Shown piece after piece: positions 32,380 through 45,693 of a stretch of DNA of 64,000 nt (positions are counted from its first letter, which is position 1; each line of letters opens with the position of its first letter). The notes under the pieces were generated by a model. It was not told the origin of the DNA, did not search any database, and saw only the letters and a list, made by a program, of their open reading frames with translations. The stretch lies in NCBI RefSeq assembly GCF_035046505.1, contig NC_089822.1:100448659-100512658 (forward strand), read 5' to 3'. The stretch comes from Tiliqua scincoides (Eukaryota; Chordata; Lepidosauria; Squamata; Scincidae). Position numbers and translations under genes: made by a program.

Positions 32380-35300
32380 CTGTACAGAAGAAATTAGTGT
32401 AAGAAAAGCTTTGCTGGATCAGGTCAAAGGCCCTTTACTTTGAAATCTACTTTCCCACAGTGGCCAGCCAGGTGCTTCTGGATAGCCCACAAACAGGGGA
32501 GAAGGCACAGCCCCCCTGCTACTGTTCCCCTGCAACTGTTATGCAGAGGCCTGCTGCTGATGAACATGGAGGAAGGACATCAACATCATGACTAGTAGCC
32601 ACTGATAGACTTGTCCTCCATTATGTCCCATCCCCTTTTAAGGTCTTTCAAGCTAGTGGCCAGTACCACATCTTGTTGCAATGATTCCAGAGACAAATGA
32701 TGCAGTGTGTGAAAACATACATTCTGTCCACCCTGAATCTCCCAATTGATTTCATTGGATGACCCTTGTAAGAGGGAGAAAAGGGTGTGTGTATTATAAA
32801 ACTATGCATGATTTTATAATAGCTTTTTCCAAGCTATAAAGCCCTCATTGTAGCGTTGTAGCCTTTTCTTAAAAGGAAGGTGTGTTATCCCTCTGATAAT
32901 TTTGTTTGCCCTCTTGAGCACCTTTTCCAGCTGTACAATATCCTTCTTGAGATGGGACAGCCAGATCCGTACACAATATTCCAAACATAGCTGCATCACA
33001 ACTTTTAACAGGGATGTCATAACAGTCTTAATAATAACAGTCTTATAATCAGTCTTATTGTTGATCCCTAGGCATGGAATTTGCCTTCTTCACTGCTCAA
33101 GAAGTTTTTCCTGGTTCATCACTGACTGCTCTGATCCCACTAGTGTTTACGTGGCCTGGATATTTTTCTTGCATCACTTTATGCTTATGTATACTGAACC
33201 ACATTTGCTGTTTCACTGCCCATTCACCCAGTTTGGAGAAACTTTTCTGAGGTTCTTCACCATCTGACTTGGTTTTTTCCTCCCCAAATAGTTTGATGTC
33301 ACCCCCAGGCCTGATGCAAGGCCTATAGGAGTAGCAACAGCACTCCATCATGACACAACTGGGTCCTCCACTGTTAGAGAGAAGAGAATAATGAGGATCC
33401 ATATTTCCTTCACCATGGTCTGGGTGAGGAGTCCTACATACCCTCCCCCAGGACCTTCAGAGACCTTGAAACTCGAGGCCTAGGGACCTTGATCCTAGAG
33501 GCCATTGCTGGGTGGATGGAGTATTGCCCCCAAATCTGACATTAGCAGTGGGCCAGTTCCCACTGGAATCCACATCAAAGAACCAAAGGGAATTGCCACT
33601 TCTGGCACAACACAAGAGCTAAGGTTACCCTTGCCTATTATCCATATCGTTATGGAGTATATGCACATGGTGATGCAACTGGGATTGCCTATTGTGCCTT
33701 GTCAGCTCATTGTGACTATACAGCTGGCACTATGGTATTCTGGCCTCAGGAAGGCTTGTCTCTATTCCCCCGCTGGTTCACTGAGCATACAGTATTACTG
33801 TTCTATGTGTGTGCTTGTTTTGCATATTCTTCCCCATTTCATTCTTCTCATCCCATTTCCCTTCTCATCCTTTGTTGTTTCCCTGTTCTTTCTTTTTAGA
33901 CCGAGAGCCCCCTTGAGACAGGGAACTGTCTTATTCTTTTGTTATGCAACCTACTTTGATAACTTCTTACTTAAAAGGTGATATCAGTATTAAAAAACAA
34001 AGAACATGGGACTTACTGTAAACATTCCTACTGTTTTCACGGAGTAGGCTCATGTTAATTAGTTTCTTTTTTCAGTGTAAGAACAAGACTTAAGGTTATC
34101 TTCAGAAAATGCTCCCTCTTTAAATGTTTATCCAAAAATCTTGAAATTCAGTAAAATCAACAGAACTTTCAAAGAGATTTTATGAATTCAGCACATTTCA
34201 AAAAATGTTACTGTACAACAGTCTCTTACTCATTCGTCATATTAAGAAAAGAAAAACAGTATCCTCAATCTAGCACACACATCCTCCACAAGAGAATAAT
34301 CTGAAGAATTTACCTGCAGATGAAAGCTTTATGTCAGCTACTGCTTCAGCATCACCAATTCCTTTCAGCATCACATCCTGAGGAACAAATGATGGGAACT
34401 CCTTCATTCGTTCTTCACCTCCCATAGGGACCTTAAGTTACAAGGCAGAAGTAAAGGCTTTGTACAGTAAAGATGAGTATTTGAAGATTTGTCCAATTAA
34501 ATTAGAAAAAAACTCCTTAAGGGCACAATCCTGAGGTGCCCATAGGTTGGCCCAAGTCCTTTGTGTAAGACACATTTGCACCTCCTTGGGAGTAAGTTGC
34601 ATCGGCGCACAGAAGCTGAATTCAGCCTCCGTGGTGGCTTACTCCGTGAGCCTTGCATTGGGGGGAGGGCAGCCCTGGGGGCGGGCAGGTGGGGAGCAGT
34701 AGGCGGGGCTGGGATCCAGCAGTTATGCCGGATCCCAACCCCCATTTCTGGGGAGATCAGAGCAGCTTCAAGCCGCTCTGTTCTCCTTGGACTTACGCCA
34801 CCTCAGGAGGTGGCGTAAGTCCAAGGAGACCTATAGGGGCCAGCGTGCTTTACCCAGAAGTAAGGGGAAAAGTTTCCCCTTGCCTCTGGCTGAGCTGCTT
34901 TGGGCCCCTATCCTGCACTGGATACAGTGCAAGCCTCTTGGCTTGCCTGTTCCAGTGCAGGGTAGGATTGCACCCTAAATATGTTTTTTCATAATATTTA
35001 TCAAAATATTTATCAATATTTACCCACAGCAGTCAGGTGTTGTATGAAAGATATAATACCTGCCCACAAGTTTAACATCTGGAGCAGAAACAAAAACACA
35101 GGGAAAGTAAGGGAGGGCAGGGGGAAGAGGGAGAACCCATTCAGACAGGAAAAAAAACACCATGAAAACAAGTAAATTGTAAGGTATCTTTGAAAAGCAG
35201 TGGTAGATACAGCACTGCAGATTTTAGGGAAACACTGATAGGCCAAATGCCACAAGAGAAAACTGATGGGTATTGGAATGAACAGACTGGACAAGCAAAG

Positions 35301-38300
35301 TAGAACAGGAGAATAAAGAAAATGAAGGCAAAAAAAATATTTAGTTGACAGTTTTGGAAAAATACAGGGTTGCATTCTAAGCAGTGTTTCACACAACGGC
35401 AAAAGTGACCTCCGTCCTCCCCAACAGAGCTGTTCTCAGAAGTCCACCCCGACAGTCATGAGGGTCAAGGGACCCTTAAACGGTGCGGCATGTGGTCGTG
35501 GGGCATTACCAAAAACCATGCAATGAGCAAACCCTCAAAGCAGTTTTTGGTAATGTCCCCCTCGCATAAAAGCCTTCCCCCCATATCACATTTCCTGACT
35601 CTTGAGTAGCTGTTTGAATGGCCTCGTGTGCTGCTGTGGAGAGAAGAGGACAGAAAATCTTGAACACACAGATCTGAGCATCAAGCCACTGTAAAGTACT
35701 TTTTGTGTTGCACACGTTATATAAATAACTGAAACTTAAATCCACCATATGTCTGGCTCCTGAGACACCCCCTCCTAGAGAGGCCTCCTGTTAGTGCACC
35801 TTTAACAGGGAATAAACTTTTTGCACTAGAACTCACAGAAAGCTATTAATTCTACCATCTGCTTTCCAGAGATTGGACAGAAGCAAAACAATGTAAAGTA
35901 TTATTTCCTTCTTTTTCTTCTTGCAAAAAGTGGACGACCACCGAGATAGGGAGAGCTCATCTGAGACAATGTAGTCATAGTGCTGGCAAAGAGCAAAACA
36001 AAGCCTGCCTTGTGCTAGACCCAAGAGGCACAATAATGAATGTCTGTGCAACAAGAGAGATCACAAGGCATTCCCCCCTCACAGAGTCTCCAACGGTGCA
36101 CAGACCGTTCTCTCTTACCTTCAACAACACTTGCCCTGCATGCTTTTGATATACAGCATCTGCTTTCTCTACTGTAGTGATGTGCACAGGCAACAAGTTA
36201 GAGGCAACCACGGAAAACCAAGAGGATTGAGTCCCCTAAAGTGGAACAAGGTTGAATATTACTTGTCTGAGATAAGTACATGTACTACTAAGAAAAAAAC
36301 AAAGCTGAAAAGGTCAGCTTAAAACCAAGTAATTCTCTAAACCCAACAGCTGACAGCAGCATAGCTTTTAAGGGCTGCCATCATAGTGAAGTGATATTAG
36401 CAAGCTTCCAAACTGGAAGTGAGTTGCAATCATGTTTTTCAGCTTTTCTAAGGTACGGGGAGCCCTGCAGAGGGATCTGCAGGGTCCCCACAGCCTCCGG
36501 AGGACTGGCACTGCGGGGGGTGAGTTTTAAAAAAGCCCTTTTGCCCTGGCAGCAGCATGACATTAGCAATTGCATCACTGCCATCCCCTGCCCCACCCCT
36601 TGAGGGGGCAGAAGAAGGGCTTCCTTGGCTGGAGCATCACGATGCCCCATTTTGGGAACCTCTGCAATAAAAAGATGAGTAATGCTGTGTCAGATACTTG
36701 AAAGAGGCAGAAACAGTTGCTGTTGTCAAGAATGTGAAAACCATTGCTGAAGAAATGAACAAACGTAATAACCAGAAATCTTGAGATTGTAAGCAACTGA
36801 GAAGTCTCTATTTCTGTGGCTCATTTCAGATATAATGGCAATGTGAATGAGCTTTGGGTTCAGGTCTACTCTCCCTAACTTTTTCTTTTATGTACATCCA
36901 AACTTAGCAAACTATGCCTTGTTGCAGAAGGGGAAGCACGTGTTGAGGCCCCTTCATGTAATGCCAAACCCTACTTTGCTAGCACATATGAGCAAGATTT
37001 ATACTCCCTAATGGACCCTTCCAACTCTCCCAAATGCTAAAAGTGCTGATTTTAACTTTTAATGTCTGAAGCAGGGTTTCTCAAACTTTGAGGGAGCTTT
37101 ACTCCCTCAGTAAGTTCTTGCAGGGGAGGGGCTAGGGCAGCAACGCGATCCCCAGGATCGCTTCGCTAAGGGGGGTTAGGGGGGGATGCCTGTGCCTTAC
37201 TTTGCATGATGCTGGACTGCAGCAGGCTGCAGGAGGTGCAGGCAGCCCTGCACAGCGCTCCCCGATGCTTGGAACCTGCAAAAGAAGCAGGCGCAAAGCA
37301 CCTCCTGCAAAACGCAAGTGTTTTGCGCCCGCTTCTTTTGCAGGTTCCAAGAGTCGGGGAGCAGTGTGCAGGGTTGTGCAGGGCTCCCCGCACCTCCTGC
37401 AGCCCAGCATCATGCAAAGTAAGGCACAAGCACCCACCCTCGCCCACCCTTAGCGATGCGATCCTGAGGATCGCGTCGCTGCCTCCCTCCCCTTCCCCCA
37501 CCCCTTAAAGGGAAGTGTTACACAAACTGGTGGGTCATGACCCACCAGTTTGAGAACCACTGGTCTAAAGGGCTTGGACCATCTTCTTCTACATACGCTT
37601 GTCCAAACATTATTGTTAGAGGTCCTGCTCTGAGTTCCTCCACCTTCCGAGGTAAGGCAGGTGGTGACTGGAAATGGGGCCAGTCCTATAATAATAAGAA
37701 ATTATTTTTCTTTAGGCCCTAGGGGATAGAAACATACAGAGAAATCAGTTTGCTAGAGGCTTCATATGGGGGGGGGGAGGAGGAGGTGTGCCAGTTGGGC
37801 ACCCCCCAAAATCCAACCATGGACACAAAGATCAGTACCTTTTAAGACATTGTACTTGTCTGAAAGACCACCCATTAAGAAAGTGAAGAGTGTTTGAGGC
37901 AGAGAACAGTATTTAAGATTCCTATGTAAATTAATACAAATATTATTTCAATTTGAATGGTGGTGCAATTTTTGATAATCAAGGAAAAATCTGCTTGGAT
38001 CTGTGTTGACTAAAATAGCAGGAAGGAAGCCTGTCTTCTTTTTGTTAATCAAAGAGATTCCCTGAAACTGGATTCTGCTCACATTATTAAATTGAGGATC
38101 TCAAGGGTAGAAAACAACAGATCCTGAAGAAGAGGAGGCAGCTATATAACCAGAGGCATTTAGTAAGTAGCACTCTGTTGGCCTCTGGTGGCGGTGATGA
38201 GGCACAAATTGTTTATCAATAGTGAGAAACAGTGGCGTTCCTGGGGGTCCCCGCTCCCAGGGCAACCCCCAGTATTCCACTCCCCCACACCCCTTCTCCG

Positions 38301-41300
38301 CCTCCCCGTGCACCTGACCCGGAAATAATTGTGGTCATTGTCAACGCAATTACTTCCGTGCGGCTGCCTCCTCTGTTCCCCCTTTGAAAACAAGGGGGAA
38401 CGGAGGAGGCAGCCAAGGCCCCCACAGAGCCTTCTGCACTGCGGGGGTCTCCAGGCAGTGGTCTGGGGCTGCTTCCAGCGGCCCCAGACCACTGCTGTGG
38501 AGACCTCTGCGCAGCTTGTAAGCTGCGCGGAAGGCTCCATGGGGGCTGGGAAGCAGCACGCATCTCCTCCGAAGTCTGAGGGACGCCCTCAGAGGCGGAG
38601 TAGGGGCAACCTGGGCCGGGAAGCTTCCCATCCACCTCTGAGGGACAGCCTCAGAGGCGGAGCAACGACGACCCGAGCCAGGAAGCAGCACACATCTCCA
38701 CTGAAGTCTCCGCCCTCAGAGTGGAGCAGGGGTGCCCAGGAATGCTCCTGGGAGGCAGCAGGAAGCTGCCTCCTAGGCAGCGTCTCAGCGCTGAATAGGT
38801 CGTCCCCCCTCCCCTCCTCCTTTATAGGAGGAGACAAGATGGGCACCCTAGAGCTTCAGTGCCTCTCTAGGGCGCCTGTCTCCTATCCTCCTATAAAGGT
38901 GGGCAGGGGGCGGCTCAGTCGGAGCCAAAGCTACTTCCGCAGCGCTCCTGGGCGCTCCTCCTGGGGGGGTGGGGGCGAGGCTCCGAAGTGCCCCTGGAGG
39001 GTCGGCGCTCAGGGCATTTGCCGTCTGCCCCCCCCCTCCCAGGTACGCCAGTGCTGAGAAAATAGGACAGGGAAAAGTTGAGCTCACAGCAAGACTGAAA
39101 TATGCCTCACCAGGTAGAACTGGTAAGATACATGGCCTTTTCTACCACAGCTTGTAACACAAACAGCAAATAAGATCCTAATAACAAGTTCAGAGGACCT
39201 TCTCCCCTTACCTGTAAATAATCTATGCGTCCTAAGGCACCCAGAAACAGGGTCATCCCAGGCTTAAGCACAAATGTCCTTGGAACAATGGCACAGGTTG
39301 GCAGGACAAGTTTGACTTCTTTTTCATTTAAAAGGTTTAAAACCTAAAAACAAAGCAGACCATTATATATATAATTCAGAGCCAAAATACACATTTACTT
39401 CAGACGTTCAGCTTTTTCCACAGCTGTTTGATACAATTTAAAATGAGTTCATATGCAGTTAATATGAAAAGTTGCAATAAAATAATTCCTAGACACTGAG
39501 GACAAAACAGTATTTGTCATAAATGCTGAGATAAAGGAACACCAATGGCCCAATCCAATCTCCCTTCTGTGCCGGTGGAGCGCACGCTCCATGTTGCAAT
39601 AGGTACCAGTTAGGAGCACTAGCAGGAAGGCCTGTGCTGTCCTGCTTACTGGACATGGTGAGTTCTGTGTTGAGCAGCACAGGGGCAGGGTGGCAACAGG
39701 GCGGGGGATGAGTGGACTGGGCATGGGGTGCAGGATCTGTGGCAGGATCTTAGGCCTGATCTGCCAACATGGGTGCACAGTCTTGTGCCAGCCATATGGC
39801 TCTTGCAGGACTGAGGAGACCTGTTGCACAGGCTGGGGTTTACCCTGTGGCAAGGGGACAAATGTCCTCTTACTTCGCGGAGACCCCTAGTATTCAAAAT
39901 TTGTCCGCAAGATGCAGTGAAGCGGAATTTGTGCTGGATTGGGTTGCCTGTTAGTTAAGGCTCAATTAACATAATACAATGGTTTTGATCCAAAGGAGCT
40001 AAGCATGCACACACTCCGCACTACTCAGTTGTTTTTACAGATTTATACCAAAGAGCCAAATAACCTGCAGTACATTCTTGTTAATGCACTCAAAGATGCC
40101 TTGGATTTGTGTTTCTTCAGCAACTAATTTTGAAGAACGCATGGCAAACAGTTTTTGAGAAGAGTTCCAGAAACAGCTTGTGATACAGCATGGGAGCTCT
40201 ACTCTTCAGCATAAGAAAAAAGTCAAAACCTCACTGAAGCAAGCTCAATTCCTTGAAACCACATAAAACAGTCATTCCGATACTGTGTTTCATTTCCATT
40301 CCACCCTACTAAGGGGAGCTCAGAGTGGTGTGTTCCCTTCACATTCACCCTGTGATGTAGATTAGACAGAGAGACAGTCTATCAGCTGGGACCACATACT
40401 GGTTGAGCAGAAATTAGTTGGGCTTGCTTGCCTCTGGAAATTGCTGTGGGAAAATGAGATGCATGTTCAATTTCCCTTGAAAGTGTATAAGCAGCTTCTT
40501 TGGATTGTAGCCAACGTCTTCAAAATTGTGTGACTGTGGGCACAAATCCTAACCAGTCTACTCAGAAGTAAGCCCTATTTTGTTCAATGGGGCTTACCCT
40601 CAGGAAAGCATGGTTAGGATTGCAGCCTCATTTACAGAAAGTACAATATCAGTTCTAAGGAATTTTAATTTTGGGTGTACATGAAATGAAGACCATTAAG
40701 CACGTAAAGCAACCATTCACAGCCCAATCCTGAGCTGCCCGGGGGGTGTAGCTGCAGCGGCGCCAAGAACAGCTCCCGCCTTATCCTGTGCACCTCAGCC
40801 TGCCGTGGGTGGCGCCTCGGAAGAAGGGGACTTTTGTCCCCTTCTCCCAGGTAAGGGAAGCAGCCCCGCAATGGGGTTACTCAAAGTAAAGTAATTAAAT
40901 TGGTTTACCTTACCTTACCGGGGTAAGGTAAAGCTGTTCGTGTAGGGCGCCGAGCCCCACACGGACGCCTTGCATCCGGTGGAGCGGAGCTCCACAGGAC
41001 TCGCCTCCCTCCCTCCCCCGACACACCTCCCACCCACCCTTTCTCTGCCTCCTGCCTCCCCGTCATGCCTCCTCCCTGCTCTCTCTCCGCCCTCTGCCTG
41101 CCTCCCCCCTCTCTGGAACGCCTCCTCCCCGCCCCCACCTTACTGTGCTGTGGCTCGGTGGTCTGTAAGATCACCGAGCAGCGGAGGATGGGCGCCTGCC
41201 CGGCGCTAGCCCAGCACCGGACTAGCACAGGTGCTGGCCTGGCGATAAGCCTCGCAGACGTGCATTATGGCACGTTTGCCACAGTGCACTCTGGTGGAAA

Positions 41301-44300
41301 GCTGGAATGCTGAGCTCAGGACTGGGCTCTCAGTCAACACAGGGGTGGCTCATAAGTTGAAATGGATGAATGGGCAAGTTAGAACTATCCCAAATAGAGC
41401 AAATTCTTTCTATGTATCCACCTGTTGCTGTGATATCCAGAATGTAGACTTCTCAATGACTACATTTGTGAGCAAGAAGATTGCACAGCTGAACAGTTAA
41501 GCGCCAAACAATTCATTTTACATGTATTTACAACACTTTACAATTCATTCACAATCCAGAATAACTTCTGCAAAAAGAAATCATAGCTTACTTGGTACAT
41601 CTCTCTAGTCAGAGGTAGCAATTCCAACAGAATGAAGAATTTTAAAGTGCAACTTAATACTGTATGTCATTCCTGTTCTATTCACTTCCAAATTCAGTCT
41701 CATACAGGCAACGTTAACCGAAATTATCGAAACATCAAATAATCCATTCCCAATCTACATTCACTCAACTGTGGGTCCCTTATGAAAGTTTTAAACAAAA
41801 CAGCTTCATGTAATCATGACTGACTTCCTACAAACCAGTTCAGAGCCAATTATTTGTTTCTCAGGGAGCATTAAACTAAATGATTGTCATTACTATATCC
41901 AATTAAGAGCTGTGGGAACAGCTGTTAAGTTCTCCAGAAAATTTAAAAAAATGCTCGACTTTGAAAGAAGTGGATATGCTTTGTACTAACAAGCTGCTCA
42001 TTAGCTACCCTTAATTAGAACTTTTTCTCAGTCATTTCAGATATCCCCCCTATTTTCTTGTGATCTCAGCATTTTGTGTCGCTCCAAGTGACCTGTTTTC
42101 TCATATTTCTAGGCTGCACATATATAAATCAAGAATAAAGTGGACCACATCCTCCCCTTGCTCCGGGCTTCCTCCATCTAGTCAGGGCATCACATTTTTT
42201 ACATTTAGGGAATGAGATCTAAGATCAATTTTACAAGCTAATGAAAGATTTCTGTGAAGTCTACTCAATACTACTAGTTATGTATTTTGAGACATGAAAT
42301 TCCTTGCAAATGAGTTCGAACACAGAAATAATTAATGCCTGTGTTCACAAGAGACGAGCCCTGCTATCCATGCTTTATATCCCACTGGGTGCTAATCAGG
42401 ACGGCTGTGTAGCCCCAAAATCTGCATCTAAAGAGATTCATATTTGAAACAGGACAGTAGAACCTACTGACAGAAATAAGACACCTCTGCATATTCTGTA
42501 ATTGGCCTCAGATTCTGTCAAATGCACTGGAGAAGAAATTCCATCAGCCACAGGACAACAGGTAAGTGGAATTCTAGAACTCCATTAATACACATTCAGC
42601 CAATGCAACCAGAAACTTTTGTATCGTATGAATTTTCAGTTGTCACTGTAATACTTTCTAGACAGGCTCTATGAAATAACAGGAGCAATGTCCTCACAAC
42701 TTGCACACTTTTAAAATTCGCATCCCTATCTTTTGCCTGAACTAAAAGGAGGAACATATATTTTATTACAGTTGACCAACATGCTTCCTACTCTACTCCC
42801 TTCTGAATGGCATCAGTTTGAGGTACTGGTGAAGGAAAATCAGAATTTTACTATCAATGATTGTGGCATGAGCAATGCTTGCCAGCAAAAGCAGGAGAAA
42901 CCACAAGAAGAGCACAGAGCCATAGCCACTTTTGCAGAGAAATGCCACCCCATACTTCCATGATTTACATCAGTGGTTTCCCAATGCAGACTGCTGGGTG
43001 ACAAAAAAGGCTTCCTCATTGTGCACAGCGCTTATCATTCTGCTATGCAGTGTCTTATGTTGCCTGTTGATCTTTGCAGAAGTCACTTTGACCAGCCGCT
43101 TCCGCCCTGAAATTGGGGCACAGAGCCTGCTGCGGCGATGAGCAGCAGAAGCTGCTGTCCAGCATGACTTTCTTCAGAGATTGGCTAGCAAGATAAAACG
43201 CTGTGCAGCAGAACAGTGAGTGCCGCGCATGTGGAGAAGGGCATTTTCCAGGCACCAGATCCGATCCATGGGCCAGGGTTTGGTGCCTGCCTGCTGATTT
43301 ACATGATCACTGCATTGCCTGCAAAACGGACACAATAGTCTGACACGCCAAAGGGACCACTGCATATGGCATCAGGTGAGCATCTAGTTCCCCCCCCCCC
43401 ACTCACAGTATTTAGTAACTCCTCTCAATAATTGCTTTTGGTTCCCTAAAGAACATATCAAGGAAAGAAGCCCAAACTCCTCAGCTGTCCACATGGCACT
43501 GATGATGTGTATTTTCATTTGAGAATCAGTGCACCTAGTGCAAGGCACTTTCTGAATGACAAGGTTACTTTAGGATCCCATTCAAAACTGGGAATGAAGG
43601 ATATCTTATCCTTATTTTACAGATACTGAAGTACTTCCCTATTCTCTATCCCACATACCAAACAAAAATATAGAGATTACTTACACAGCCGTCCTTTACA
43701 ATCCCTGGAGTGTCAAAAAACCAGCGAGCATCTTTCACTTCATTGTATGTGAGTTCCTCTTTTTTGGTAAGAGTTTTTGGTAAAGGGGCAGGTTCTTCCT
43801 CTGTGCTAAAAGATAATGCTTCAGCATCAAAATCAATTTCATAATTTTTTTTTAGCTTCTGTGGTTGTTGAAACGTTCTTCCAATTCTTCCTAAATTCAA
43901 AGGAAAATATATACATATTACACACACACCCATGTTTTCTCCAACTAGTAGTTTCCCCCCCTCTCACAGACAGGTTTCATGGTATAACAATCTGGAAGAA
44001 ACAGCATTGTAACTGAATTGCAAAGTTTGGAGTTAAGATCTCACACTGAAAATGCTTAGTAATCATTAGAGATGAGTGAACTGTTCTTTTCTTGGATTCT
44101 ATGAACTAGAAAATGTGATAATTTCTTCCTGATATTTTCAGGAAGAAATAGTGTCATCTTTCCATCCAATACAAGTACTGGAAATGCTCTACACATACTC
44201 CCTTCCTATATGCCACAGCTTTTCAAATTAGGGCATTGCACTGCCCCAGCCAAAGGGCCCTGGATTCTTTCCCCTTAAGGGGAGGGGGCAGGGGAGAGGC

Positions 44301-45659
44301 AGCAACATGTTCCCCAGGACTGCATTGCTAAGGGGGCTGCAGGGACTAGCATTTACTTACCAGTCCCTGCTGCAGCCTCCCAGGGGTGCGGGGAGTCTGA
44401 GCAACTGTCTGCAGGGCTCCCCAGCCTCCAGAAAATGAAAGTGGAACAATTGTGCTCCACTTCTGGTTTTGTGGAGGCAGAACGCAATCGCTCCGCTTTC
44501 ACTTTCTGGAGGCTGGAGAGCCCTGCGGACGGACAAGCAGGGCTCCCTGCACCCCAGTGAGGCTGCTGCAGGGACTGGTAAGTAAATGCCAGTCCCTGAG
44601 CGCGCCCCCCCCCGCAACGTGATCCTGGGGATTGCGTCACTTCCTCCTCCCTGCTCCCGCTGCCTTCCATGTTCCCCTGCAAAAACTTAGTGGCTCCCAA
44701 ACTCTCACAGAGAGTTTGAGAACCATTGCTATAAGCCCTTCATGTGAAGATTAAGCAAGTAGTGAGCAGAAAGCATGTGGAATCCTTCCTTCTTTCCTCA
44801 TTCCCCATTGCTCTGGAACAGGGCTGCCCAAATCCTGGCCCTGGGGCCACCTGCGGCACTCGAGGCCTTTCAATGCGGCCCTCAGGGAGCCCCCAGTCTC
44901 CAATGAGCCTCTGGCCCTCCGGAGATTTGCTGGAGCCCATGCTGACCTGACGCAACTGCTCTCAGCGTAAGGGCGACTGTTTGACCTCTTACGTGAGTTG
45001 TGGGATGAGGGCTCCCTCCACTGCTTGTTGTTTCACATCTGTGATGCAGTAGCGGCAGCAAAGGCCAGCCTTGCTTTGTACAAGGCCTTTTATAAGCCTT
45101 GAGTTATTGTAAGACCTTCATTCATTCATATAAGTTCACCTTTAATATATTCATTTATGTAAACTTCTGTAAATTTTTTCAAATTTTAAATGTAAATTAA
45201 TTCTTTTTTCCCCTGGCCCCGGACACAGTGTCAGAGAGATGATGTGGCCCTCCTGCCAAAAACTTTGGACACCCCTGCTCTGGAAGAAGGCATTTTATTT
45301 CAATCTTTTTCCTTCTAAAGCAGTGGCTCCCAAACTGTGAGCTCGGATGTCCCCGGTGGTCCCTCCTACTGGCTCAGCTAGGTGTTGCAATCTTGGATCA
45401 TGCAAGATTTCACATGATACAAGATGGTGGCACCCAGCTGATACAGGAAAAGGAAGTTGAGAGGGCACAGTGACCCCAGTATGTTGAAGGAACACTGCCC
45501 TAAAGTGTTGGGTCCTCAGCATATCAGGAAGAGTGGTGTTAAGGTTTTTGGGGGAGCTGTAGTCTTTATAAAAACAACTGCAATGACAGTCCTTTGAAAA
45601 ATTACAAATCCCAGCAGTAATCATGCTATTCTTCCTGATGAGTTGAGGACCCACATGTT

Positions 45660-45693
<34 letters not shown>

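Noticed and set aside
33505-33981. 158-codon open frame in NOA1 intron 6
   Set aside because: No family recognised. Its 3' part matches a LINE-like 3' end (GAGCCCCCTTGAGACAGGGA), so it is repeat-derived.
38216-39057. Open frames up to 242 codons in NOA1 intron 4
   Set aside because: They lie wholly inside the GC-rich hAT foldback at 38230-39053 and have no recognisable domain.
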